64,000 nucleotides of DNA from Amyelois transitella (GCF_032362555.1 NC_083508.1:5733001-5797000), one strand, 5' to 3'. Shown: positions 35,171 through 47,589, numbered from the stretch's first letter. A program made the numbers and translations. The notes: a model not told the origin generated them from the sequence alone.

Positions 35171-37120
35171 TATTTTCTTCAAGGAAGCATATTAGTGATT
35201 TTGAGCACTTGTCTAAATTAAATATAGGGGTACATTCGAAATTGAATTTCATTTGCACTCTATACTTGTAATACTTACTTTATCTTTGAGTTTACTAATA
35301 GCTCCTTTGCTTAGCAAAACTAGTAACTGCATGATCGCGATCGCGATGCGCGATCGACAGACAAAGCGAGTCCTGCCTTACTTCCGCAACCTCGGAAGCC
35401 CAGATATTGCGGATGTCAGACAAGAGTTACCTAACTTATACTCGTATCTGATAATGGATGCACATTCAGTTGCCTGAATGCGCATCAGAAACGCTGTTTG
35501 GGTATGCTGTATTAAATGTACAAAAATAATTTTACCATTTTGTTCGAGTTGGTTGTTCCAATTGTCGTCTTTAACTCTAGATATTTTTTGTGTTTAAACA
35601 TGTACAGCATTAGAAAACTCCTCTATTATAAAAGTGCGTGATTAGCGTGACGGTGAAGAGTGGCCTAGAAAGTTCTTACTTTCGACGGCCGGCGCCCGCG
35701 CCGCGTTCGCGTTGGAACGTTCATATGCTCAAAAATCCGGTCCACTTTTTTTCTGGCGCCATAATTCTGCATGATTTACAGATTTTACAGCCATATATGA
35801 TGCAAATGTTTTAACAATTACGAGTTATGGAGTTAATTGATTAATATATGATGTGTCAGGTGTACGATACTTTACTTTCTTTGTTGCGTTGTTTTACATG
35901 TTAAGTTTTAATAGAAAACATAATATTATATTAATTATATTAATTGATAAAATAATTAATACTTGATATACCTATCTGGTTCCTCCGTATCATTAAATGT
36001 GTCATTTTGTAAAACTTTGCGAAGATGATGATTAGAAAATAAACACGTTGCAGCTGTCTTTCAGTTTATGTAGATAGAAACCTGACAAAACAGTATAATG
36101 AATACACATTTCTGAACGCACGCGTAATATTATTCAATCTTTTTAAAAAAATTCACATAATAGTTTATTCATCCATTTTAAATAGTTCTATGAACGCATG
36201 GATAAATGTCAATCATTACTTACAGATTTTGACAAAAAATTTGACAGCTCCGAAATTAAAGAACTTTTAGGGAAAATAACGCATTTTTCAAGTATTCGTC
36301 AATTTTTCAGTATTTTTAAGATATATTCTGCTATTCGGGGCGGAGACAAATCCAACAAATCAAAAACCATGAAAATTGGTCTTGACTTTGTTTTATATAT
36401 ATAGAGATTTAGACGTTAAAGTAAAAAGAATATGCAAATATCCATTTTCGAGCGAAATGAGAAACGCGAAAATACAACCGCTTTAACACGATTTCATACA
36501 TAAATGATTATTTATGCAATCAAACCATACTTTTCTGTTTTAAAAAAGCCAGTTCCACTTTATTAGTATGTAAAGAAAGGAGGTAATGGATACGTGCTAA
36601 GCAGCACGGCAAATGTTCAGCGCGGTGCATCCGAAAAGAAATGAACGAAAATGAAAGTGACCTAGTTCCCCTCTCCCCGCTCGCCGCGCGCTTTCTCGGA
36701 TTTTTTTTATCTAATCTGTTAACTAAAGTTGGTACAAATGTTACTTCCGGAATCATATGGAAGCACCTTTGGTCTTGCCCCTGTTTTAAGGTTTCGTCTA
36801 CACCTTGACAATGTAAATAAGAGAGAAAACCTAGGTTTTATTGATATTTTCATTTTCAGAATACGTTTTCTTTATAAAGTTTATCATTCAATTTGGAAAA
36901 ACTTTCATTTGCAGATATTAATTATCTGATAGACGCGTTAGTGAACAGAATAAATATTTATTTTCATTTAATCTACAAAAATTAAGTTCAGCCCAATATT
37001 TTTCAATTTTGTTATTTTGGTTATTTAGGTTGAACATGAAAGCTGGTGTTTACCAGTAAAAAATATATTTATTGTATATTTTAGTCGATAAATGGTAATA
37101 AGAATAATAACAATTATTAT
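35171..37120. other. Unassigned DNA
   Basis: It contains a weak family-D trace (35375-35495), the GATCGCGATCGCGATGCGCG tract at about 35334, a GC-rich patch at 35680-35715 and another at 36665-36700. No gene recognised. Confidence 0.35.
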
Positions 37121-37125
37121 TATAG

Positions 37126-37408
37126 TGCTGTGTGGTTCCCGGAACCAAAAGAAAGTAAGAAGAGAAAGACACCATCTCTTTCCCATGGATGTCGTAAAAG
37201 GCGACTAGGCTGGGCTTATATAGGATAGGCTTATAATATTGGGATTCTTCTTTTAGGCGACGGGCTAGCAACCTGTCACTATCTGAATCACAATTCTATC
37301 ATTAAGCCAAATAGCTAAACGTGTCCTATCTGTATTTTCAAGACTGTTGGCTCTTACTACCCCGCAAGGGATATAGACGTGATTATATGTATATATGTAT
37401 GTATGTAT
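37126..37408 (+). repeat. Family-A retroposon, full-length
   Basis: It begins GTGCTGTGTGGTTCCCGG and ends ATATAGACGTGATTATATGT with (TATG)n. A TTATTATTATA-like sequence occurs on both sides, a probable duplication in low-complexity DNA. Confidence 0.8.
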
Positions 37409-38127
37409 TATTATTATAAGATATGAAGAAACATAATCATATGATGTGATCTGCAAATGCTTCAAGTAGTAAATGTGGTTAGAGCTAAGATAACGATGAA
37501 ACAGATTAATTCGCGTTCAATTCAATAGAAAGCAGGCGAATGCGCCGAGCGACCATGAGAAAGTTAGGCTCTTTTATTTTCCAAATAGAATGATTAATGA
37601 CCTGCTCTGGTAATGGCACCAACTTTTCTTTGCTACAAAAGAAACTCCATGCCTAAAAATAGAGCAGAGTTATTTGACCGTTTGTGTGACTGATCTGTTT
37701 GAAGATTTATGGCGAACTTTGGTCTTATTTACTTTTTAGGGTAACTTAAATACTGTTCAAGTAACGTAAAAAGATAAAAAGAAAAAACTGTTTGGATAAA
37801 GCCAAACCTTAGTCTATTATTGACGAGAATGTTTTACAAAATATAAGCCTAATAAAAACAGTGTTTTAAGAACTTCACATCATTAACAAATGTGACACAC
37901 AGACGGGCATGACGAAAATATAAGGATTCCGTTTTTTCCATTGTCTATGGAACTAAAAACTTAGTCCGTGAACTTTCACTGATTTTGAATAATGTGTGAA
38001 GGCTATTTGGAATTCATTACAATGGGGTCCTCCTTTGTAAATTGACTGGACTTATTGACTAAGTCTAATATTTGTTTAGTTTTAACTAATACTAATTACC
38101 ATAAACTAAACCTGAAAAAAAAATTAT
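37409..38127. other. Unassigned DNA
   Basis: Nothing recognised. Confidence 0.4.
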
Positions 38128-38493
38128 GCTCTTCCTCCTAGTTTTAGTCCCGGTCACATCCTCACCTCTCTGGAGCCCGGGGTTTGCCTTTGACCATGGA
38201 TCCTAGATTGGGTGAGTTAGGTTTTTAGACGAAGCGACTCCCATCTGACCGCCGCTACCTTTGCAGGTAAACCTAACCCGTATTGAAGCCATGGTTATAT
38301 ATTCAGTTGCCTGAATGAGCAGGTTTCCTCACGATGTTTTCCCTAACCGTAAGAGCATCGGTTAGTATTCAAACTATTGTACATCACTTTGAAAAAGTCA
38401 TTGGCACATGGCCGAGGTGGGATATGAACCTATACCTTTTTGCGCATCACGCATTTTAACCGGGCACCTTACCGATTCGACCACCGACGCTCT
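38128..38493 (-). repeat. Family-D tRNA-derived SINE, full length
   Basis: On the minus strand it starts AGAGCGTCGGTGGTCGAATC (A-box region) with a B box GGTTCATATCC about 60 bp in, then a 300-bp body ending CTAGGAGGAAGAGC next to an A-rich stretch. It is the only complete copy in the window and defines the family. Confidence 0.8.
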
Positions 38494-38913
38494 AATCAAA
38501 TAAGATATTCCAACCAAACAAGTAATTATGATTACAATAATTTTCCTAAGTGAAATATTATTTTGAAATTAATCTTTCAACAAACTATCTTTTAAACAAA
38601 CCTCAAACATCAAAGCATTTGGTGTTGAGATATGATACATAGGGACTAAAAGGAATAGAATCGTAATATCAGCTTTCAGGGTCAAAGCATTTCATCCGCT
38701 GAAGACTTAGTGAAAATGTAAAAGTTTAGAAAAGGCACAGGGGTTTGGATTGGAGTGTGTCTTATTTCAATGATATTTGAAACTTGTTATAAATGGCATA
38801 CCTGACTTTAAGTGTACACTAATCTTGTTTGCCTTGTATAGAAAAACATTTGAATTGGCCAATGTGCCTTCAAATGGAATGAACCGTATTATATCCCGTT
38901 CTGTACAGTGCAG

Positions 38914-38974
38914 GTACCTTCCACCGCCAGTTGAGATACAAAACGAGGTCGACGACCCCGACTACGTTGAATGA
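38914..38974 (+). CDS. Possible terminal coding exon
   Basis: After an acceptor-like CTGTACAGTGCAG an acidic frame (YLPPPVEIQNEVDDPDYVE, then TGA) runs 61 nt. Composition is protein-like and differs from its AT-rich flanks. The incoming phase is 2. No partner exon was identified and a second frame across the same bases is also open. Confidence 0.25.
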
Positions 38975-39699
38975 CACCATTTTTGTAACAAATTTAGACA
39001 CGAAATGTTGTTTTCATAACAAAGAAATATCCACTATAATTATGTCAGAATTTTGTGGATACTAATGGCTACATCTTCTTGATTGTTCTTCTCGAAGTAA
39101 ATCAATATTTAGTTACTAAGTTTCCAATACTTTCGGATGTAGAAAATAACTAAGAAATACATTTCTTGAGTCAATGAAAAATTTATGTCGATATTTAACA
39201 AAGATATATTTATTAAAACTATATTAATTCATTCGTCATTAAGATTAAGATATGTTAGTTTTATTTTTTGTGATTATTGCTTTGCATTAACTTAATTTAT
39301 TGACTTGCTTTTTTGGTACCTACTTATCTATTGTAAACATGTCGAAAATTAAGTTTTAAACCAATGAATCTGGATATTTCTTTAAAAATTACAGATTATT
39401 GTAATTTCTATGAAAATTATCATATAAATTATTGAGATGATCAAATGAGATGATCAAAAAAAGTTAAGTTAAACCGGAAATTTTCACCTTTGAGCAAACA
39501 TAGCAATGCATGACTCAACATAAAAAACATTAAGAATTAATTTATCAAATGACATGCGTGTGTTAATAGTATTCGTGTCTGCATCAATTTGTCACAAGAA
39601 AACAGCTCAATAAATTAGTGAACAAACCCAAATGGGTTTAAAGTTCGTCATAGTCACACTACATATAGTGCGGACATCAGTGATGTAGCGTGTAGTGCG
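38975..39699. other. Unassigned AT-rich DNA
   Basis: Nothing recognised. Confidence 0.4.
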
Positions 39700-39990
39700 T
39701 AATTATGCGCTTGCGACTAGCACTATCTCTAGCGCGGGTCAGTGACCGCTTTGAGGCCGACGCCCCCTGACGTAACGTTACGCGAATTCCGACCGTACAC
39801 CCCGCCCCCCGCGGCCCCCTCTCGGGCTCTCGCTTCGCAACGACCTAATTCTTTCGAAGCCACTTCGTATGTGCATCGCTAATTATAAAGCGTCGTTGCA
39901 ACGCCCTGCCAAACTCGATCTATTTCTAATTTAAACGGCAGCTATTTTTGGAGCAGTATAAAAATGGGGTTGCATGTTTGGTGATTCATT
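39700..39990 (+). promoter_or_regulatory. Predicted TATA/initiator promoter with receptor-type inverted repeat
   Basis: TATAAAAA (39957-39964) lies 31 bp upstream of TTCATTTT, whose A at 39988 fits the arthropod initiator TCAKTY at the canonical distance. Upstream is a GC-rich stretch (39715-39845) with TGACGTAACG and a perfect one-base-spaced inverted repeat, GGTCA G TGACC (39737-39747), the form bound by EcR/USP and related nuclear receptors. Direction is rightward. No annotated gene follows. Confidence 0.5.
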
Positions 39991-40090
39991 TTATCCACGA
40001 AGATGTTTAACTGTTACGTTTACTTTATTTAAATCATAACGTGTTGTGTAAGAAGTGTAGAGCGTCGGTGGTCGTGAATCTCGACTAAAG

Positions 40091-40171
40091 ATGGCAACTG
40101 GATGTGTAACATTGATCCCGTACGGGACCTATCCCTGCAAAGGACCGAAGATCCCACCTGACACCCAGTGA
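40091..40171 (+). CDS. Small ORF (26 aa) downstream of predicted promoter
   Basis: ATG at 40091, about 100 bp after the predicted start site, opens a 26-codon frame (MATGCVTLIPYGTY then PCKGPKIPPDTQ) ending TGA. It is the first ATG with a notable frame after the predicted initiator that I saw. Not recognised as any known peptide. Confidence 0.25.
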   Translation: MATGCVTLIPYGTYPCKGPKIPPDTQ

Positions 40172-40429
40172 TATCGTGATCTTAGGCGAACTCAGAGAAA
40201 AGCGGATGACCTAGGATAAGATGTAGTTATTATTAAATTTGCGGATTTGTGCGGATAATTTAGAAATATTGTAAGCGTGAATATCGCGATTGGCCTCAAT
40301 TGACTTTTGGGACCGATAAGGTGGCATCATTGAAATTGAACAAAAATATAAAATCACAATTTTTTATTCATTTTTTCATTATTATTATAGGATACTAGGT
40401 ACATATCTAACATATTAGTATACTTGTTG

Positions 40430-40885
40430 ACACCCGCAACTCAGTTTGCGTGTTATTGGGAATACAAAGGTTAAGGTTAATTTACTAAAATTTCGGTACA
40501 TATTACAGAGCTGGTCCCTTTGGCTTCAACATCACATGATCCAGATCTTCCATTTTGAACAAATTTTATCAAGACGTGTTTTCCATAATTCGGATGATTT
40601 AGCTGGTCTATAGTGATTTTGCATCAGGTGTTCCAGATCTTCGATTTTTATAAGCCAACAGAAAATTCTTATCAGGTTGAACAACTTTTGATAAGACTTA
40701 ACTTTGATATTTTCTATAGTTTAACTGAGTTGTTATGGTTCGATATCAGCTGTACCAGATTAAAAAAAAATAATACCCTATATGTTGGCCAGGCATAAGA
40801 GCTATACAACAAAAAAAGTTTCATTCAAATCCGTTTTGTAGTTCCGGAGATTAGCGTGTACAAACAAACTTACATACATACATTT
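40430..40885. repeat. Family-E dispersed repeat, copy 1
   Basis: It shares over 400 bp with 51.1-51.7 kb, including GCATCAGGTGTTCCAGATCT and TTGGCCAGGCATAAGAGCTA. Inside are two imperfect tandem units of about 110 bp, each with CCAGATCTTC. The end, GTAGTTCCGGAGATTAGCGT GTACAAAC, is a common lepidopteran repeat motif. Class (RTE or Helitron-like) unresolved. Confidence 0.65.
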
Positions 40886-42000
40886 TTTTAAAATTCATGC
40901 TAGGTTACCATTTTTACATCGTTATAAATTATTTTTTTGAAACAATACTCAATTTACAGACAATATTTTTTTACTGTTTTATTATACATATGTATTGATT
41001 ATAAATAAGCCCATCGCCGTAAATATAAGTCTTCCTTTGAATGACAATCTGCGCCGGAAGAAAATCTTTCAAGAAATGAAGTTTGGATATAAAAAGTAAG
41101 AATATTTCAAGTTATTATGATGGTAAATTGTATTTGTGTTAGATCAGCACAAAATGTACATACATATGTTATCAAAATATTTATTATAATCGAACTTCGA
41201 ATATTTCTAGTGCAAGCAAGAAATTGCATCAAGGTTACTGCGTCGCAAAATGTTACCAATACCTCAGGGCATCGCACTGTGCAATGTGATATCATGTGTC
41301 ACATTGCAAATCACCTCTTTAAATGTTAAACCTCGATTAGGAAATTGCTTCTAATTAAACGAACAAATGACGAATTACATTTTACGAGTAATATTACAGA
41401 ACAAAATAGTAGTTTAAATTGTCAATGATTCTTATTGTTTTAGTAGATTGAAACAACCGTTTGTATATATGATTGGAAAGTGCCAAAAAGGTGACAATGG
41501 TAGTCTATCCACGTATAAATCCATTTTTTATTCTCAATCCCTCTAATCAGGAAGCATTTCTGATAATTCTTACGACAGCAAAGTCTGCGTAAAGTACAGA
41601 ATAATCGCCTGAGGTGATATTGAAAACATTGTTCAGTATATAAATCAAAAGCAGTACGATGTAGAATGAATCACGGATGCACGATGACTCACGAAACGAT
41701 AGTTTAAAAATAAAATGTGAAAGTAGAGTGCTACGATAAAATAGCTACGAATGACCTACGCGGAGTCCGCGGCTACGGCGTAGCGGGCTTCAGGCGTAGC
41801 GCACCTCGTAGACGTAGCAATAGCAAACCGCGACGCGTCCCTCAGATTCGGACCGAGATTTGGTTTTGGAAAGCTGTGGCAAAGATATAACAGTGAATAT
41901 AAACTTAAATCTTATTTATTGATTAATGGTTTATCTAAACTATTTAGCTATTTCAGGCTACGAAGCAAATACATTTATAATCTGATATTTAATATAACAT
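40886..42000. other. Unassigned DNA
   Basis: Mostly AT-rich. A GC-richer tract (41755-41850) contains repeated GGCGTAGCG / CGTAGCG words. No gene recognised. Confidence 0.35.
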
Positions 42001-42556
42001 ACATACATACGTACGGTCACGTCTATATCCCTTGCAGGGTAGACAGAGCCAACAGTCTTGAAAAGACTGATTGGCCACGTTCAGATATTTGGCTTAATGA
42101 TAGAATTGAGATTTAATAATATATGTATATATTTAATTTTTTATTTATTTTAATATAATATTTAATAAAATATAGAACAGGTGCCGTGTGGTTCCCGGCA
42201 CCAATACAAAAAAGAATAGGACCACTTCATCTCTTTCCCATGGATGTCGTAAAAGGCGACTTAGGCGATGGGCTAGCAATCTGTCACTATTTGAATCTCA
42301 ATTCTATCATTAAGGCAAATAGCTGAACGTGGCCATTAAGTCTTTTCAAGACTGTTGGCTCAGTTTACCCCGCAAGGGACATAGACGTGACCATATGTAT
42401 GTATGTAATAGTGACAGGTTGATAGCCAATCGCCTACAAGAGAAATTCCAAGTTTTTAAGCCTAACCCTTAGTCGACTTTCACGACATCCATGAGAAAGA
42501 TGAGGTGGTTAGGACCACTACTAGAATTGGTACTAAAGTGCCTGGAGCTACACGGC
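42001..42556 (-). repeat. Family-A copy interrupted by an opposite family-A copy
   Basis: The outer copy is in two pieces: 42001-42118 (CATA tail to AGAATTGAGATTT) and 42408-42556 (AATAGTGACAGG to CACGGCA), which join in order. The interior carries a second copy in the other orientation. Confidence 0.75.
42181..42407 (+). repeat. Inner family-A retroposon
   Basis: It begins GTGCCGTGTGGTTCCCGGCA and ends GACGTGACCATATGTATGTA. About 60 bp of AT-rich DNA separates it from the outer copy's left part. It is younger than the outer copy. Confidence 0.8.
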
Positions 42557-43650
42557 AGTACAATAAAATAAAAAATAAAACGTATTGTTTAACATAAGGA
42601 GGAAAATTGTTTTATTTATCCAAGTCTTTGTTAGTGCCAATCTTCTTCGTCATTCATTCATATTTAGTTTCAGTCCTTAGCTGTGAGCAATCGCGACACA
42701 TCGCACCTTTTATGAGCTCATTGACGCAAGAGCGTGCGTACGAGTAACAATATTTACGTCTTACTTAAGAATATACAAAGGAAAAACCACATTCATAGCG
42801 TCTGAAAGACTAAGAGGTTACGTTAAACTGGATGTCCCAATGATGGAATTGCCATATTAAATAAAGCTTGTAATGAAACACAATCAAATATATCAATAAG
42901 TACGAATACTTTATACCGTCCTTTGGGTCAGCACATCATTGAGTTAAACCGCAAACTGACCTTGAGCTGCTTATGTACATATAAAATTTTGTTCATGGTA
43001 TTTTTTTCTTGCATCGGTAGTTATGTAGTATATACATATATAATAATGATTATGCTATTATATATATGCTATTGCTTTTTTTGAATTTACTAATAATCTT
43101 GTCAGGTTGCGAGATTAAAAACTACGCAATGAAACTTGAAAATCGAATTCTAGTCTGAATAAAATAACTGGAAGACAATGTACAAGCAATACTTTTTCAT
43201 TTTATGCCTTTAAGATTATGTGTATTAAATTTAAATAAATAAAATATAATAAGCATAGGTTAGAGGCAGAGGCAGCCTACGTCAGTACCACAAACAGTCC
43301 TATAAAAACTCAGCGGTCGGCCAATGTCACCCCCCTTTCCGGCAGGGACGCAGCGCCCGCGCCGGTCACATTCAACGACAAAATACAAATTGATACTACG
43401 ACCTAACCGTTTAAACTTCTTCGCGACAAGTTAACACCACATATAGGTAGTCAACGTGCACTGCCCACGTCACGTGGCAGGAACGGCACTGATTTTTCTA
43501 GAAAACAAATCAGTGTACGCCTATGGGAATGTGAACTCCAATATTGGTTGATTAATAATTTTGGACTTGAGATTTTTGATTGGATTTTTCTCTTATTTGG
43601 AGTAAATTCATTAAAAAGTCCTTGAAAGAAAACGATATTGTACATAGCAG
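42557..43650. other. Unassigned DNA
   Basis: Contains a GC-rich patch at 43310-43375 and CACGTGGC at 43471. No gene recognised. Confidence 0.35.
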
Positions 43651-43686
43651 CATATGTTGTACCACCAATAGGTGGTACAACATATG
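43651..43686. repeat. Perfect 16-bp hairpin
   Basis: CATATGTTGTACCACC, AATA loop, then the exact inverse. Confidence 0.9.
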
Positions 43687-43799
43687 TTTCACTGAAAAGT
43701 TATTTCCTAATGATCTGTTGGAGACTATACGAACCTTGAGTTTATACTTGTATATAATACTCATGTATCGAACAATATTCCAAGTACACGTGTAAAGTT

Positions 43800-43960
43800 T
43801 ATAGCAGTGCAGGGCGCACGCGCGACCTTGCGGCGGTGAGCGGGGCGCGACGGGCGTGCGATCGCGGAGAAATGCGCAGACGCAGAGGTGACGCACTGCA
43901 ATCCTTATCAACGGATGCAGCTTATCGCAGCCGCAGCCACGTGGCGCACACTAAACAGTT
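43800..43960. promoter_or_regulatory. CpG-rich island with GATA and E-box words
   Basis: About 160 bp, GC-rich on an AT-rich background, with CTTATC twice (GATA-type) and CACGTGGC at 43938-43945. Not coding by any evidence seen. Candidate enhancer or promoter. Confidence 0.4.
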
Positions 43961-44374
43961 TCGTGCAGCTACTTGTATGAAAGTAATTGAAGTGATCGTT
44001 AACAAACTATAACCTGTACGAAAATAGAGTGCTCTTGATTTTATTTCTGCAAATTGATAAAAATTGTGTTCTATTTTCTAATACGAATTTTATACATTTA
44101 TAAGCTTGTAATAAGGGTCTGTAAATTATAAATGATAACAGAGGCATAATTGATGAATTTAAAATAGTCGTATATGTTCTTAAATGTAAAAGTTATGTTC
44201 CTAAAAAAAGTGCTTTGAGGCTTACTAGGTAATTATCAATAATAAAAACTTATTTCATTTGATCAAATCTCAACACTGATGATCCAATAGTTCATGACAG
44301 TGAGCTAAGTACATGTAATATTTAAATCTGTTATTGAGTATAAAATCTTTAAATACGATTACATCTCTGCATAC

Positions 44375-44590
44375 TTATAATCACGTCTATATATCTGCGG
44401 GATATACAGAGTCAGCAGTCTTGAAAAGACTAAGAGGCGACTAATGGAAAAGGCTAAAATAAACATGTGTTTCCTCTTGTAGGCGATAGGCTAGCAACTT
44501 GTCACTATTTCAATCTCAATTTTATCTTTGAACCATACAGTTGGACATGAGCTGAAGAATCTCAAGTACTGGGAACCACACGGCACAATC
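44375..44590 (-). repeat. Rearranged family-A retroposon
   Basis: The left part is in one orientation (ATCACGTCTATATATCTGCG, AGTCTTGAAAAGACTAAG), a middle part is inverted (TAGGCGATAGGCTAGCAACT to TTTTATCTTTGAACC), and the end (GGGAACCACACGGCAC) is again in the first orientation. An internal inversion or template switch is implied. Confidence 0.6.
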
Positions 44591-44859
44591 ACAAATTATG
44601 AAACATAAGGTTAGCAATATAAAAACAAATCATGTCATATTCAGAAGGGTTCTAAATAAGTAAAAAGATAGGTAGACAAAGACACTTTAGGAAAATTTTA
44701 ACTTATTAAAGCTACCGGAGAACGCCGCCAGCTTCAAATACAAATTGAACCAGTCAAATCATGACACCGAACGAATCCTCCAGACTAGATGCGTGACTGG
44801 GCTTTAAAGGCTACTATGAGGTATAATGGTTATAGTTAGCAACCGGTAGGTGTCGTTTG

Positions 44860-45070
44860 TTAGCGAGGGCGGGCGCTCAGCCGCGGTCGTCTCAAGATCA
44901 AGGTCGCGAGGCAGACGCGCGGCAAGGTCACCCGCCGCCCCGCGCTCCCAGCACCGCGTTCGCCTCACGCGCAAATATTTGCGACCGTCTGTCCTCCACG
45001 ACCGATACGCCGAGGTCAGGCCGTCAGCGGACCTTGAAGTAATATTATCCGACCTCTCTACCTTGCCGTG
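44860..45070. promoter_or_regulatory. CpG-rich island with repeated AAGGTC/GACCTT words
   Basis: A 200-bp GC-rich island contains CAAGGTCG, CAAGGTCACC, GAGGTCAGG and GACCTTGAAG, resembling nuclear-receptor half-sites (AGGTCA, extended TCAAGGTCA). Frames are open on both strands because stops are rare at this composition, so coding status is undecided. Confidence 0.4.
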
Positions 45071-45535
45071 AAAGACGAGCTTATGATCACAATAACGTTG
45101 GGATATCGGTCACATTGATAATTTTTTCAGTCCCATCTGAATGGCAATCGTAATGAGGCAAAAAGAAACGAAGAAATTTCTACCTTTTGTCTTGTAAATA
45201 GAATCGGGATAATACAACCCTGATGATGTTCTATGTATGAAAACTTCTCAATACCTTATGGAATATATTCAATCAATGATAAATTCAAGTGTGGCATATA
45301 CTTTAGAATACTTAAGAATATACATAAATCACGGTAATTTTTTTTATATTTTTTATGTCGTTTTTTGATTTTATTTTGTGTCCTTTTCGTATTTTGTACT
45401 ACAAACGTGTGTTAAACAAAATTAATATTTGTTATTTGACTAGATCGAAAACATCAAATTCAGTAGTTTAGATCAGGAATTTGTAACTCAGTACAGGTAC
45501 ATAAACAAAAAGTTTAAGCAAAGAAAAAAGAAATG

Positions 45536-45785
45536 TCGTGTGGTTCCCAGTACTATAGAATAGGATCACTTCATATCTTTCCCATGGATCTCGTAAAAGT
45601 GACTCCTTAGTCACTTTTACGAGATCCATGGGAAAGATACCCTTGTATAAGATACCCTTGTATGTCAGTATTTAAATTTCAGTTCGATCATTAAACGTTA
45701 CAGCTGAACGTGGCCTTTCAGTCTTTTCAAGTCTGATGGCTCTATTTACCCAGTAAGGGGTATAGCTGTGACTAAATGTATGATT
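45536..45785 (+). repeat. Family-A retroposon with internal fold-back
   Basis: It starts TGTCGTGTGGTTCCCAG and ends TAGCTGTGACTAAATGTATG. Inside, 45574-45603 is exactly inverted at 45610-45639, followed by two direct copies of AGATACCCTTGTAT. Confidence 0.8.
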
Positions 45786-47589
45786 ATAGGACAAAAATAT
45801 AGGTACTTTATAGGTCATGTGCCCACTTCCGTAAATTAAATGCGAACGGTAGGTAGGCATTTCGAATTCAGCTCTTTGTTTATACAAATGTTAACTTGTA
45901 TAAGGACGCTATTCATTATTCACAAGGATTTTTCAATAAGACAATAAATGTCCATACATATTTAAAGGTTATTTCAGAAAATTGAATTCATGACATAAGT
46001 CGCCTTGATGTACCTATTAATATTACTTGCCTCAGAACCTTTGCTTCGCTCCCGCCAGAATTAGTGGATTTATACAAACTATTGCGGGAATTTATTGCTG
46101 GTTTCCTACACAATCTAAGTATTTGTACCTATGCAAGAATCTCAGTAAAAAAACCATTTAGTGATTTTGGTCATACGTAGATAGATAGAGTACCACAGAC
46201 AACTAATTAGGCGCTTATATTCCTTTGGGAGTTTTATTTTTAAATAAAAAAAATCTGAATTACATATTCTTCTATAACTCCGATTACTATAAATTGTTCA
46301 AAGGCGTTTCAGAGCAGACATTCCGAATTTCCAGAAAAAATAACGAATGAGGCGACTCTAGACCTAGCTGTGTGTATATTAGATGTTTGTCATCTCTGAA
46401 ATTTAAACACAAATTTATAAAAGTTTGTTAAGACGAAGAACGAAGTTAGCTTATTAAAACGCCCAACTTTACTTTTTTACTTACCTGCCTATATAACTTT
46501 GTATAGGCGTGTCTGGAAAGTGAAATCTGGGTGAAATGGGAAGTCGCGGCCACGTGGCACCGACAGCGACACCACTCGCACGCAGCATTCGGGCCAAGGC
46601 CTCTATGAATTATGGAGTATATGGTATTATTCTGGCGGAGTACCTATGCAATGCTCCGGTTTCGCGGCCGATACGTTAATAATAGCCAGTGAAGGTCCCG
46701 TTCGACAGTAGGAGGTCACATCTTCGTTTCCGGATTCTTTAGACTAATTTTTTTTTTAGTTTATAAATGGCGCCTTAAGATTAGGAAAGCCGACCCCGCG
46801 TAACGGGAAGAGGCGAGGACAAAGAAGAAGGTACTTGTAAATTTTATGCACCTCCCAAGTAATAGTAAGACAATATTTTTTCTGTTAAAAACTCTTTAAA
46901 ACAAATATACACACAAAGGATATGACTCATTTTAGATATATATGTTGGAAAGCTTACTGATAATAAAAGATGAAGAAACGCAACCTTCGTATTCGGACAG
47001 TTGAATTTGTAATGCTACCCTGCAATTTCCTACCTGCATCCCCACCAGATCCCGGATGTCCCCAAATGGGTAACAAGTGGGTTTTTTTAAGATCCTAAAT
47101 TGTTTTAAATTTAAGGGCAATGCCTACAGGCTTTTAAACTTTTGAGCAGATTAGTTTATATGAAGCAAGAGGGAGAGAAAGTTCATAGTAACAAAATTCT
47201 CCGCTATAATTGACATCAGGTGAACTATATTAGTATACCCTTTTGTTCTTTTTTTACTTTCTAACACGACAATCACATTACAATGACGAAAAATGATGTG
47301 GGTTAAAGTGAAATTGAAGAAAGTTACATTCTACGTTTACAAGCAACTTTTGATAATAGTGTGTTATCCGTCGCTTTGAAAATTTTCTTTGGAATTATAT
47401 TTTTTTGGTGAAGTTACTGTACGATATTAATATTTAAATTTTAAGAAAGTATTATACATGTATGTATGTATTCTGAAACTTACGAAAAACAATGCTATAC
47501 GAAAACTTACTAGTAATAAGAACAGATATAAAAGTTTAACAAGTCGAAATAGTCCCATAGATTTTATCTTTGCAGAAATTACCTAAACT
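45786..47589. other. Unassigned DNA
   Basis: A GC-rich patch at 46540-46610 includes CACGTGGC (46551-46558). On the minus strand 46588-46485 is an ATG frame of 34 codons ending at CAG/GTAAGT; unassigned. Confidence 0.3.

Noticed and set aside
40091..40171. tarsal-less/polished-rice peptide because of LIPYGTY
   Set aside because: The conserved LDPTGxY core is not present and there is no series of such ORFs; resemblance judged to be chance.
44850..45071. ORFs of 73 and 61 aa on plus and a long open minus frame
   Set aside because: At this GC content stops are rare in every frame, and no frame has a recognised domain or decisive splice sites.
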